Source of the DNA: Ryuthela nishihirai
Taxonomy: Eukaryota; Arthropoda; Arachnida; Araneae; Heptathelidae
Assembly: GCA_038380435.1 (NCBI GenBank)
Contig: JAWZYU010000663.1
Span: 1-64,000, forward strand
DNA: 64,000 nt
Direction: 5' to 3'
The notes beneath the pieces are model-generated. The model made no database searches. It was not told where the DNA came from and saw only the letters and a program-made list of their open reading frames with translations. The translations under genes and the position numbers were made by a program. Numbering within the stretch: position 1 is the stretch's first letter; the number at the start of each line of letters is the position of its first letter. Below, one piece after another: positions 46,325-57,477 of this stretch.

Positions 46325-46813
46325 TCCTTAAATTTACGATCTCAGCTTTAAAAACTTTGTGTTAATCCGCATCTAAACATATTCAAAGCGTTAAAAAATA
46401 ACTTACCATTTGCAATAAAGATTAGATAAAATCTTCCACTATCACATTACCTTTATTTGATTTTATGTGAAATCTGTTTACAGCATAGCAAATCATCAGC
46501 TGTTCCTCGCATCATTTGCATAACTAACTTATTTCGCTGACAGACGTCACTTTTTTTTGCGCAATTTTAGAAGATGACAGAATGAGCAAGCAGAAGATAG
46601 TCCTGCACCTTCAGTCCCCCACCCTCACAACGTTTTCCTCCTTTCCCCCAAAGCGGTTCTTCGTTCACCCTTTTCTACTGCCAAGTTCACCTTGAAGTCT
46701 AACCAGGACCATTTATTTTACAGCTTTTATGTGTCACGATTTTCGAAGACGCCGCTGACTTACATTTCGAGAATCCGTGTCTCCTGGCCTTTGGCACTTC
46801 ACCCTTCTTGGAG
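46325..46813. other. Unassigned intergenic DNA
   Basis: Contains the paralogue (46565-46612) of the hAT flank. No gene recognised. Confidence 0.5.
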
Positions 46814-48115
46814 GTTGGGTTGTTTTACCTCTGAGCGGCATTTTTTTGCACACCACGGGCTAAAAAGGACCCCGAAGGCTCAGAGAAGTGTCACAAGGAC
46901 CCACGAGGTCACAAGGACTCCGAAGGCTCAGAGAAGGTTGGGGGAGGGGACCCACTGGAACAGCTGTTAGGAGACATATGATAGCCTCCCGTCAAGGTCA
47001 TTCAGTGTGTTCTTTAATGTGCACAGGGTTGGGTTGTTTTACCTCTGAGCTGCACTTTTTTGCACACCATGGGCTAAATGGCCAGGTCCATGGACCCCGA
47101 AGGCTCAGAGAAGGTTGGGGGAGGGGACCCACTGGAACAGCTGTTAGGAGACATATGATAGCCTCCCGTCAAGGTCATTCAGTGTGTTCTTTAATGTGCA
47201 CAGGGTTGGGTTGTTTTACCTCTGAGCTGCACTTTTTTGCACACCATGGGCTAAATGGCCAGGTCCATGGACCCCGAAGGCTCAGAGAAGGTTGGGGGAG
47301 GGGACCCACTGGAACAGCTGTTAGGAGACATATGATAGCCTCCCGTCAAGGTCATTCAGTGTGTTCTTTAATGTGAACAGGGTTGGGTTGTTTTACCTCT
47401 GAGCGGCACTTTTTTGCACACCATGGGCTAAATGGCCAGGTCACATGGACCCCGAAGGCTCAGAGAAGGTTGGGGGAGGGGACCCACTGGAACAGCTGTT
47501 AGGAGACATATGATAGCCTCCCGTCAAGGTCATTCAGTGTGTTCTTTAATGTGCACAGGGTTGGGTTGTTTTACCTCTGAGCGGCACTTTTTTGCACACC
47601 ATGGGCTAAATGGCCAGGTCACATGGACCCCGAAGGCTCAGAGAAGGTTGGGGGAGGGGACCCACTGGAACAGCTGTTAGGAGACATATGATAGCCTCCC
47701 GTCAAGGTCATTCAGTGTGTTCTTTAATGTGCACAGGGTTGGGTTGTTTTACCTCTGAGCGGCACTTTTTTGCACACCATGGGCTAAATGGCCAGGTCAC
47801 ATGGACCCCGAAGGCTCAGAGAAGGTTGGGGGAGGGGACCCACTGGAACAGCTGTTGGGAGACAGATGGTAGCCTCCCGTCAAGGCCATCCAGTTGTTCT
47901 TTAGAGTGCACAGGGTTTCCCGCACACGGGGCCACGGCTTAACGTCTCATCCGACGGACGGCGGCCTTTCCAAGCCCATCGGTGTCCCCTACTGACCGTG
48001 GGTCGTGGCGGGGAATTTTGCCTAGATGAATCTCAACGCTGACCCAGCTGGGACTTGAACCTGGGAACTTCAGATTATTATCCTGGCGCGCTACCGACTG
48101 AGCCACTCCTTCCCC
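46814..48115 (-). mobile_element. SINE multimer: five ~178-bp 3' modules plus a full unit
   Basis: 3' modules restart at about 46814, 47029, 47207, 47385 and 47563, before the final unit with a complete head (47741-48115). Modules share private variants (TTAGGAGACATATGATAGCC; GTCATTCAGTGTGTTC; TTAATGTG) absent from the terminal unit, so the modules were amplified from one another. The first module is scrambled with a repeated CACAAGGACYC segment. Joint: CACAGGGTTGGGTTG. Confidence 0.93.
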
Positions 48116-48261
48116 TTTGAGGAAAGTGAGGGGAGGGGGTTCATGTCACTAGAAGGTAAGTTGGAGAAAACGGCTATAAATTAAATCCAGTTATTCTCCC
48201 TTTTTATGGCTACATCAGTCATTGTGTGCCATCGATTATTTGATAACTTTGGCTGATTTTC

Positions 48262-48598
48262 TCCAAGGTTCGAGTCCCGATTAGGCCATCGTCGTGATTT
48301 ATTTTCGCAAAAGTCCCCGCCCTCCCTCGGTGAATAGGGGACACGATGGGCTTGAAAAGGCCTCGTCCGTCGGATGGGACGTTAAACCGTGGCGCCATGA
48401 CTGCGAGAGCCATACTCGGTGCATGTTAAAGAACACGCTGGATGGTCTTGACGGGAGGCTACCATCTGTATCCCAACAGCTGTTCCAGTGGATCCCCTCT
48501 CCTAAGCCTGCTATGAACCTTGGGGTTCTTGTGACCTGACCATTTAGTCCATTCTGTGCAAAAAAGTGACTCTCAGAGGTAAAACATTCCAACCCAAG
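48262..48598 (+). mobile_element. Old SINE without box A
   Basis: Begins AAGGTTCGAGTCCCGATTAG, ends AAAACATTCCAACCCA; many substitutions. Confidence 0.85.
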
Positions 48599-48696
48599 TA
48601 CTCGTTATTTTTAATACATCCCTGTGCGGATGGCAAAAGTTTGTCCGCTCTCTGTTATCTTTATAAGGTTCTGATGAGGCCTAATTACCACTACCA

Positions 48697-49355
48697 TTGT
48701 TTTACCTCTGAGCGGCACTATTTTGCACACAATGGCCTAAATGGACAGATCATTAGAACCCCGAAGGCTCAGAGATGGTTTGGAGGAGGGTACCCACTGG
48801 ACAACTGTTGGGAGAGAGATGGTATCCTGAGAAATGGTATCCCACTTGACAACTCTTGGGAGAGAGATGGTATCCTCCTGTCAAGGCCACCCAGCGTGGG
48901 CGGAGGTGGCTCAGTCGGTAGTGCGCCGGGTTCGTAATCTGTAATTCCCAGGTTCGCGTCCCATCTGGGTCAGCGTTGAGATTTATATCCGCAAAATTCC
49001 CCGCCCCGGCCACGGTCAGCAGGGGAACACCAATGGGCTTGGAAAGGCCGCCGTCCCTGGGATGGGACGTTAAGCCGCGGCCCGTGTACGGGAGAGCCAT
49101 ACCATGTGCACGTTAAAGAACACATTGGATGGCCTTGACGGGAGGCTACCATCTGTCTCCCAACAGCTGTTCCAGTGGGTCCCCTCCCCCAACCTTCTCT
49201 GAGCCTTCGTGGCCATGTGACCTGGCCATTTAGCCCATGGTGCGTAAAAAAGTGCTGCTCAGAGGTAAAACAACCCATCCTTTAACGTGCACAGGGTATG
49301 GCTCTCTCTCACACACGGCGCCACGGCTTAATCTCTCATCTGACGGACGGTGGTC
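48697..49355 (-). mobile_element. Old SINE hosting a plus-strand SINE
   Basis: The old copy (48697-48896 and 49279-49355) has an internal duplication of GGGAGAGAGATGGTATCCT. The insert 48897-49278 is a plus-strand full SINE with a TGCGCCGGGTTCGTAATCTG anticodon arm. TSD unclear. Confidence 0.85.
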
Positions 49356-49548
49356 GATAAAATAATTTAGAAATGAGGAAATTGTATGTTTTTTAAAATA
49401 CTGGAATATATAAAAACCCACTGGAATCAATTTCATTTTCGAATGTTTGAAAAGTTGACGCATTTTTTAAAAAGGTGTAGTAGAAATGGTTGATACCCTT
49501 GTGCAGAGACATTTTATTTAGCGCTCTAGTAAATTCTTCAGTGCTTTA

Positions 49549-49930
49549 CAGTCGTTCAAAAAAATATCCGAACACTATGGCCGATTGCAGAATTCGGAAA
49601 AAATATCTGGCAACAACTCTTTTTAGAAATTAGTGATCTGGCAATAAAACTAATTTCTAAAAAAAAATCGTTGCCAGGTATTTTTTCTGAATTCTGTAAT
49701 CAACCGTAGTGTTCGGATTTTTTTAAATGTATATAATGCGTATGAATATGTAATGCAATGAATATTGAGCGTGTGCAGTTACCGTTCACAGCAAACTGGA
49801 GCGTGTGCAGTTACACGCTCCAGTTTGCTGTAAACGGTAACTGGAGCGTGTACAGTTACTGTACACGCTCCAGATATTTTTTCCGAATTCTGCAATCGAC
49901 CGTGGTGTTCGGATATTTTTTTGAGCGACT
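49549..49930. mobile_element. Composite palindromic MITE (family A)
   Basis: Left TIR CAGTCGTTCAAAAAAATATC, right TTCGGATATTTTTTTGAGCG. Internally contains GTTACCGTTCACAGCAAACT modules and a TGGAGCGTGTACAGTTACTG hairpin, the same organisation as 18398-18998 but without the 124-bp duplication. Confidence 0.85.
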
Positions 49931-50228
49931 AAAGTGGTCTGTTCGTACAACAGACCACTTAATTAAACAGTTAATTAAAAAATTAATGAAACAGGCTACT
50001 TAATCTGGCGAATATATAGATGATTTGTTTTACTTTTATATTCTTATTAAACTTATTATTTATAAATTCTTATTAAAGAATATATAAATTATATTTATTA
50101 TTTACAAGATAAATATATTGATATATACTTTTCCGTTCGTCAGGTAATTTTTCTGTTACATACTTCAAGTCGATTTAGATATTTATGGCATATTCATATT
50201 TGTTGCGAAATTAATTCATTTGTGGAGG
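49931..50228. other. AT-rich DNA
   Basis: Nothing recognised. Confidence 0.5.
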
Positions 50229-50940
50229 GACCGGGGTGACTCAGTCGGTAGCGCGACAGGCTCGTAATCTGTAGTACCCAGGTTCGAGTCCCAGCTGGGT
50301 CAGCGTTGAGATTTATCTCCGCAAAATTCCCCGCCTTGCCCACGGTCAGTAGGGGACACTGATGAGCTTGGAAATGCCGCCGTCCGTCGGATGGGACGTT
50401 AAGCCGTGGCTCTGTGTGCGGGAGAGCCATAACCTGTGCACGTTAAAGAACACGCTGGATGGCCTTGACGGGAGGCTACCATCTGTCTCCCAACAGCTGT
50501 TCCAGTGGGTCCCCTCCCCCAACCTTCTCTGAGCCATCGGGGTCCATGTGACCTGGGGGCGGGGGTGGCTCAGTCGGTAGCGCGCCAGGCTCGTAATATG
50601 TAGTTCCCAGGTTCGAGTCCCAGCTGGGTCAGCGTTGAGATTTATTTCCGCAAAATTCCCCGCCTTGCCCACGGTCAGTAGGGAACACCGATGGGCTTAG
50701 AAAGCCCGCCGTCCGTCGGATGGGACGTTAAGCCGTGGCGCTGTGTGCGGGAGAGCCATACCCTGTGCACGTTAACGAACACGCTGGATGGCCTTGACGG
50801 GAGGCTACCATCTGTCTCCCCACAGCTGTTCCAGTGGGTCCCCTCCCCCAACCTTCTCTGAGCCTACGGGGTCCTTGTGACCTGTCCATTTAACCCATGG
50901 TGTGCAAAAAAGTGCCGTTCAGGGGTAAAACAACCCAACC
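50229..50940 (+). mobile_element. Head-to-tail SINE pair, first unit 3'-truncated
   Basis: Unit 1 (50229-50556) stops at CCATGTGACCTGG and unit 2 (50557-50940) starts immediately with GGGCGGGGGTGGCTCAG. Here the missing part is the 3' module of the upstream unit, the opposite of most tandems in the window. Confidence 0.9.
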
Positions 50941-51281
50941 GAACCCTGAAACGTTCTCTTCTCTTATCTGCAAGACGAACTCAAACAGCATGAGACACGT
51001 GAAATCTATTAAGCTTCCGCAGTGAGAGCCCACGCTCTCATGAGCGCATGACGTCACTGCTTGTCAACAATACAGAGCTTTTTAATTGCCAGGTTCCTCG
51101 TGTTATGCTTACTGGAAATAAAAGCTTTCCGAAACGGTCACTGAACAAACACAAAAGACGAATTACAGAAGGGAAGAGATCTTGATTACGACTTTTTTCT
51201 GAAGTTGTCACATTTTTAAAAGCTCAGAAAAAGAAATAAACCGTGACTTGAAAGAAAGATTAAAACGTGTTTAGTCTTTTG
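50941..51281. other. Intergenic DNA with a CRE-like motif
   Basis: GCATGACGTCACTGC near 51047 contains TGACGTCA. 51229-51292 begins the segment duplicated at 62207. Confidence 0.4.
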
Positions 51282-51292
51282 CCTTTTAGAGG

Positions 51293-51693
51293 TTGGGTTG
51301 GTTGGGTTGTTTTACCTCTGAGCGGCACTTTTTTTGCACACAATGGGCTAAATGGCCAGGTCACATGGACCCCGAAGGCTCAGAGAAGGTTGAGGGAGGG
51401 GGACCCACTGGAACAGCTGTTGGGAGACAGATGGTTGCCTCCCGTCAAGGCCATCCAGCGTGTTCTTTAACGTGCACAGGGTATGGCTCTCCCGCACACG
51501 GGGCCACGGCTTAACGTCCCATCCGACGGACGGCGGCCTTTCCAAGCCCATCGGTGTCCCCTACTGACCGTGGGCAGGGCGGGGAATTTTTGCGGAGATA
51601 AATCTCAACGCTGACCCAGCTGGGACTCGAACCTGGAAACTACAGATTACGAGCCTGGCGCGCTACCGACTGAGCCACCCCCACCCCCACCCC
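51293..51693 (-). mobile_element. Full-length SINE with paralogous empty site
   Basis: CCTTTTAGAGG at 51282-51292 and 51694-51704. The paralogous segment at 62257-62267 has a single CCTTTTAGAGG with continuous flanks and no SINE. Confidence 0.97.
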
Positions 51694-51871
51694 CCTTTTA
51701 GAGGAGTTAAAACTTTAATTTTTCCGAGAGGTAAAAGTAAGATAGCGTATCGGAGGTTTGGGTTTAGTGTAAAAGGACGTTCCAGGTTATTCAAAGCGCG
51801 AAATATTTCAACGATTGAATAAAGGGGAATTTGAGTAAGGATGGAAAACGGCGCCAAAAGAATTGAAGGTA

Positions 51872-52091
51872 CAGTCGCTCAAAAAAGTATCCGAACACTA
51901 TGGTTGATTGCAGAAATCAGAAAAAATCTCTGGAAACGATTTTTTTTTTGAGAAATTAGTGATCCTGGCAACCTTCGTGTCACGTGACACGAAGGTTGCC
52001 AGATCACTAATTTCTGAAAAAAATCGTTGCCAGATATTTTTTCTGAATTCTGTAATCAACCATAGTGTTCGGATACTTTTTTGAGTGTCTG
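51872..52091. mobile_element. Simple family A MITE, 220 bp
   Basis: Nearly perfect foldback. Left CAGTCGCTCAAAAAAGTATC, right complement CAGACACTCAAAAAAGTATC, flanking TA, central CGTGTCACGTGACACG palindrome. This is the cleanest copy and defines the family. Confidence 0.93.
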
Positions 52092-52149
52092 TACCTTCAA
52101 GATGGGTATGTATTTTGGGTTGTTATTTTGTTGTTTTCACTTTGGGCGA

Positions 52150-52533
52150 ATGCTGTGGTGGTGGCTCAGTCGGTAGCGCGCCAGGCTCGTAATCTGTAGT
52201 TCGCAGGTGCGAGTCCCAGCTGGGTCAGCGTTGAGATTTATTTCCGTAAAATTCCCCGCCCTGCCCACGGTCAGTAGGAGACACCGATGGGCTTGGAAAG
52301 GACGCCGTCCGTCGGATGGGACGTTAAGCCGTGGCCCCGTGTGCGGGAGAGCCACACCCTGTGCACTTTAAAGAACACGCTGGATGGCCTTGACGGGAGG
52401 CTACCATCTGTTTCCCAACATCTGTTCCAGTGGGTCCCTCCCCCAACCTTCTCTGAGCCTTCGGGGTCCTTGTGACCTGGCCATTTAGCTCATGGTGTGC
52501 AAAAAAAGTGCTGCTCAGTGGTAAAACAACCCA
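52150..52533 (+). mobile_element. Full-length SINE nested in an old SINE remnant
   Basis: Head GGTGGTGGCTCAGTCGG. The sequence just upstream (GTTGTTTTCACTTTGGGCGA) is the 3' end of an old minus-strand SINE, which resumes at 52534-52735. Confidence 0.88.
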
Positions 52534-52735
52534 AAGGCTCTTTTACACATGGAACCACGGCTTAACGTCCCATCCGACGGATGATGGTCTTTTCAAACCC
52601 ATAAGTATCCCCTTTCTGACTAAAGGCAGGACGGTGAGTTTTGCGGAGATAAATCTCAACGCTGACCCAGCTGGGACCCGAACCTGGGAACTGCAGATTA
52701 CAAGCCTGGCGCGCTACCGACTGACCTGTCTCCCT
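52534..52735 (-). mobile_element. Old SINE 5' part
   Basis: Eroded minus-strand copy with box B GGGACCCGAACC, continuation of the remnant before 52150. Confidence 0.8.
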
Positions 52736-53015
52736 CTTAAATATTATGGAAATACAGAACGATAATTATTAGGGAACTTTAGAAAATGTTGATTTTTAAT
52801 TATTTACGATTAGAGCAACACTACAAGGCTAACATGTCGCTTCGGGAGTATATGGGATGTTCGTTTTCGAAGAGAATGAAGTTTTCCACATTCCGTCTTT
52901 AGCACCCTCTAACGGTGGAAATTGGAACTCTTGGATTATTGGGAGAATGATATAATAATGATACAAGCCCAGAACTGAAAAAAAAGGAAAGGGGTGGTTG
53001 CAAGAGACTAGACTC
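52736..53015. other. Unassigned intergenic DNA
   Basis: Contains TTTAGCACCCTCTAACGGTG near 52899, a motif echoed at 58999 and 63177. Confidence 0.4.
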
Positions 53016-53021
53016 TGTGGG

Positions 53022-54360
53022 ATGGTGGTGGCTCAGTTGGTAGCGCGTCAGACTCCTAATCTGCAGTTCTCAGGTTCGAGTCCCAGCTGGACCAGCGTTA
53101 AGATTTATCTCCGCAAAACTCACCGCCCTGCCCATACACAGTAAGAGACACCGATAAGCTTGGAAAAGCCACCGTCCGTCGGATGGGACGTTAAGCCGCG
53201 GCTTTGTGTGTGGGAGAGCCATACCCTGTGCACTTTAAAGAACACTCTGGATGGCCTACCATCCTAACAGCTGTCCAGTACGTCACCTTCCCTCTAACCT
53301 TCTCTGAGCCCTTGGGCACGTTAAAGAACACGCTGGATGGCCTTGACAGAAGGTTACCATCTGTCTCCCAACAGCTGTTCCAGTGGATCCCTCCCCAACC
53401 TTCTCTTAGCCTTCGGGGTCCTTGTAACCTGGCCATTTAGCCCATGGTGTGCAAAAAGGTGCCTCTTAGAAGTAAAACAACCCAACGTTAAAGAAAACAT
53501 TGGATGGACCTTGACGGGTGGCTACCATCTGTCTCCCAACAGCTGTTCCAGTGGGTCTCCTCCCCCAACCTTCTCTGAGCCTTCGGGGTCCTTGTGACTT
53601 GGCCATTTAGCCCACGGTGTGCAAAAAAGTTCCGCTCAGAGGTAAAACAACCCAATGTTAAAGAAAACATTGGATGGACCTTAACGGGTGGCTACCATCT
53701 GTCTCCCAACAGCTGTTCCAGTGGGTCCCCTCCTCCAACCTTCTCTGAGCCTTCGGGGTCCATGTGACCTGGCCATTTAGCCCATGGTGTGCAAAAAAGT
53801 GCCGCTCAGAGGTAAAAAACCCAACGTTTAAGAAAACATTGGATGGACCTTAACGAGTGGCTACCATCTGTCTCCCAACAGCTGTTCCAGTGGGTTCCCT
53901 CCCCCAATCTTCTCTGAGCCTTTGGGGTCCATGTGACCTGGCCATTTAGCCATGGTGTGCAAAAAGTGCGGCTCAGAGGTAAAACAACCCAACCCTCACC
54001 AAACCTTCTCTGAGCCTTCGGGGTCCTTGTGACCTGGCCATTTAGCCCATGGTGTGCAAAAAAGTGCGGCTCAGAGGTAAAACAACCCAACCCTCCCCAA
54101 ACCTTCTCTGAGCCTTCGGGGTCCTTGTGACTTGGCCATTTAGCCCACGGTGTGCAAAAAAGTTCCGCTCAGAGGTAAAAAACCCAACGTTTAAGAAAAC
54201 ATTGGATGGACCTTAACTAAAAAAGCACCTTAACTTTGGATGGACTTTAACTAAAAAACCCTCCCCAAAACCTTCTCTGAGCCTTCGGGGTCCTTGTGAC
54301 CTGGCCATTTAGCCCATGGTGTGTAAAAAAGTGCCGCTCAGAGGTAAAACAACCCAACCC
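53022..54360 (+). mobile_element. SINE multimer with repeated 3' modules
   Basis: A head-bearing old unit (53022-53312) is followed by modules at about 53316, 53486, 53656, 53823, 53994, 54084, 54190 and 54262. Several start AACGTTAAAGAAAACATTGG, a private variant linking them. The later ones are shorter (about 90 bp) and scrambled with TTAACTAAAAAA. Confidence 0.9.
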
Positions 54361-55281
54361 TGAGCCCTTGGGATCCTTGTAGATTAAGATATACGAGAAA
54401 AGACATTAGACTAAGATATAAGAGTACACAAAATTGTGAAAGTTACAATTTCGAACTCAAAATACCTAAAAAAGAAAAAATGTATTCAATCAAAAAATTC
54501 GAAATCTCTTTATTTTATCACAACACTTTTTCCGCATTATTTTATAAAAAAAAAACTATGAATGTCAATCGAAAGCTCCTTTAATAGAAGTCGAATTCTA
54601 CAGAATCAAAATTACTCACACAGAAATAATAACTTGTCAACCAAGGAATTTCAAACTTCGCAAATCCTGAAATGTCTCAGATCAACATCACGGCAAACAA
54701 TCAGATGAACTCTACACTATCAGAGAGAATAATCTCGCCAAACACTAAATAACGACTGTCTCCCTTTATCTTTTACCCAATCTATACAACACTATAGTTT
54801 TACCTTCCTGTTACCGCTAGAAGAGCTTTTAGAGAGACACATTTTAAAGGGAAGATCAACTTTCGTGAAACTGAAGATCCTGATTCCTTTTTTGTTTCGC
54901 TATCTGCTTAAACTCCAGTGAATTCCCCCCCCCTCCGCACCCCCCGAGACCACGAGAAGGATTGTGAATCTTCGGAACTTAGTAGGAACAGGCGTAGATC
55001 AAAGGCAGCCGCCAGGAGTGACGTCACCACGGTTACGGTTGCTGGAGAGAGCAGGGATTCGGTAGGCGCTCAGCTGTGATGTTTCGTGGACGTAGTCGTG
55101 TCTTCAACCACACGTGTCACCTGAACTCAACTGGAGGGAAAAAAAATCGACTTAAGTGAAGTAAAAAGATTCAGTTTGGGACGTCGAAGTTCGAGATGAG
55201 ATTTGGTCAATTAATTGTGAAACGTGTTTCTCGTTGAAATATCGACATTCTTCGATTTAAGGGAACTGAGGTGTAGAAGAA
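54361..55281. promoter_or_regulatory. Unique stretch with promoter-like core
   Basis: 54361-54900 is AT-rich with nothing recognised. 54930-55110 is GC-richer and contains GAGTGACGTCACCACGG (a full CRE octamer) near 55016. No ORF or exon supported on either strand. Confidence 0.25.
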
Positions 55282-55945
55282 TTGGGTTGGGTTGTTTTAC
55301 CTCTGAGCGGCGCTTTTTTGCACACAATGGGCTAAATGGACAGGTCACAAGGGTTGGGTTGGGTTGTTTTACCTCTGAGCGGCGCTTTTTTGCACACAAT
55401 GGGCTAAATGGACAGGTCACAAGGGTTGGGTTGGGTTGTTTTACCTCTGAGCGGCGCTTTTTTGCACACAATGGGCTAAATGGACAGGTCACAAAGGTTG
55501 GGTTGTTTTACCTCTGAGCGGCGCTTTTTTGCACACAATGGGCTAAATGGACAGGTCACAAGGGTTGGGTTGTTTTACCTCTGAGCGGCACTTTTTTGCA
55601 CACCATGGGCTAAATGGCCAGGTCACATGGATCCCGAAGGCTCAGAGAAGGTTGGGGGAGGAGACCCACTGGAACAGCTGTTGGGAGACAGATGGTAGCC
55701 TCCCGTCAAGGCCATCCAGCGTGTTCTTTAACGTGCACAGGGTATGGCTCTCCCACACTTGGGGCCACGGCTTAACGTCCCATCCGACGGACGGCGGCCT
55801 TTCCAAGCCCATCGGTGTTCCCTACTGACCGCGGGCAGGGTGGGGAAATTTTGCGGAGATAAATCTCAACGCTGACCCAGCTGGGACTCGAACCTGGGAA
55901 CTACAGATTACGAGCCTGGCGCGCTACCGACTGAGCCACCCCCGC
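55282..55945 (-). mobile_element. SINE preceded by four short 3' modules
   Basis: Three exact 72-bp units (period 72: ACCTCTGAGC at 55299, 55371, 55443) and a fourth slightly shorter one, all with the private variant GGCGCTTTTTTGCACACAAT. A full SINE (55565-55945) with the normal GGCACTTTTTTGCACACCAT follows. Confidence 0.94.
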
Positions 55946-56213
55946 CCCAGGTTACAAGGACCCCTAAGATTCAGAGAAGGTTGGGGGAGGAGATCCTCTG
56001 GAACAGCTGTTGGGAGACAGATGGAAGCCTTCCGTCAATGCCATCTAGCGTGTTGTTTAACGTGCACAGGATATGCCTCTCCCATACACGGGGTTATGGC
56101 GTAACGTCCCATCCGATGGACGGCGACCTTTCCAAGCCCATCGATGTCCTCCCTTACTGACCGTGGGCAGGGCGGGAAATTTTGCGGAGATAAATCTCAA
56201 CGTTGGTTCAGGA
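55946..56213 (-). mobile_element. Old SINE, partial
   Basis: Starts inside the 3' module (CAGGTTACAAGGACCCC) and ends before box B (CAACGTTGGTTCAGG). Confidence 0.82.
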
Positions 56214-56469
56214 GAGATTCGAATTTTGCCTTACCTCCACCTCTGTAACAATTTTTTATAACTGTACTAAGATAAATATAAACTTGCAAAAAAACCTTTT
56301 TAATTGTAAAAAAAAAAAAGCTATTTTTACAAGCCTTTTAAATTCTCAACTTTTTACCTTTGTAAAAAAAAAGATTTTTTATTGTAGTGTTTATTTGACC
56401 TTGTCATTTTTATTAACGTACGAATAAAACTGTTAGTGCTGAAAAAATGATTAATTTTCATCTGTTCAT

Positions 56470-56861
56470 GGGGCGGGGGTGGCTTGGTCGTTGGTGCGCC
56501 AGGCTCGTAATCTGTAGTTCCCAGGTTCGAGTCCCAGCTGGGACAGCGTTGAGATTTATCTCCGCAAAATTTCCCCGCCCTGCCCACGGTCAGTAGGGGA
56601 CACCGATGGGCTTGGAAAGACCGCCGTCCGTCGGATGGGACGTTAAGCCGTGGCCCCGTGTGCGGGAGAGCCATACCCTGTGCACGTTAAAGAACACGCT
56701 GGATGGCCTTGACTGGAGGCTACCATCTGTCTCCCAACAGGTGTTCCAGTGTGTCCTCTCCCCCAAACTTCTTTGAGCCTTTGGGGTCTTTGTGACCTGG
56801 CCATTTAGCCCATGGTGTGCAAAAAAGTGCCGCTCAGAGGTAAAACAATCCAATCCAATCT
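56470..56861 (+). mobile_element. Full-length SINE with 9-bp TSD
   Basis: TCTGTTCAT at 56461-56469 and 56862-56870. Box A is damaged (TGGCTTGGTCGTTGGTGCG). Confidence 0.93.
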
Positions 56862-56992
56862 TCTGTTCATTATGGTACAAGGTTGTGCTAGAATGTGTGA
56901 GGGATCTAGAGGAAAATAAAGGGGGAGGGACCTTGCCCCGTCCCCCCTAGATCCTGCCCTGGTTGGTACTAAACTCGCTTACTCTACAATGG

Positions 56993-57365
56993 TTCGTGGG
57001 GTGGCTCAGTTGGTAACACGCCAATCTCATAATCTGCTAGTAGTACCCGGGTTCGAGTCCCAGCTGGGCAGGTGTTAAGATTTTTCTCCTCAAAATTCCC
57101 CGCCCTGCCCACGGTCAGTAAGGGACACCGATGGGCTTGGAAACACCGCCAAATGGGACGTTAAGTCATCGCTCCCGGGTGCGAGAGAGCCATACCCTCT
57201 GCACATTAAAGAACACGCTGGATGACTGACCCACTACACAGCTTTTAGGAGACACTAATACCTGTCCAGTAGGTCCCCTCTAACCTTCTCAGAGTCCTTG
57301 GCGCCTGGCCATTTAGTCCCCAATGTGCAGAAAATGTGCCCGCTCAGAGGTAAAACAACCCAACT
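56993..57365 (+). mobile_element. Old SINE retaining a CAT anticodon
   Basis: The head reads GTGGCTCAGTTGGTAACACG with anticodon arm CCAATCTCATAATCTG, where all young copies have CTCGTAATC. This is consistent with tRNA-Met ancestry or a back-mutation. Confidence 0.85.
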
Positions 57366-57477
57366 AAAGTATGCGTGGCACTGTTTGGGAATTTCTGCTC
57401 TAGATGCTAGGCCAATGAAATCTAATTGGCTACAAATCAAACACAATATTTGAATTTCGAAATTTTTTGCCCCGTTT

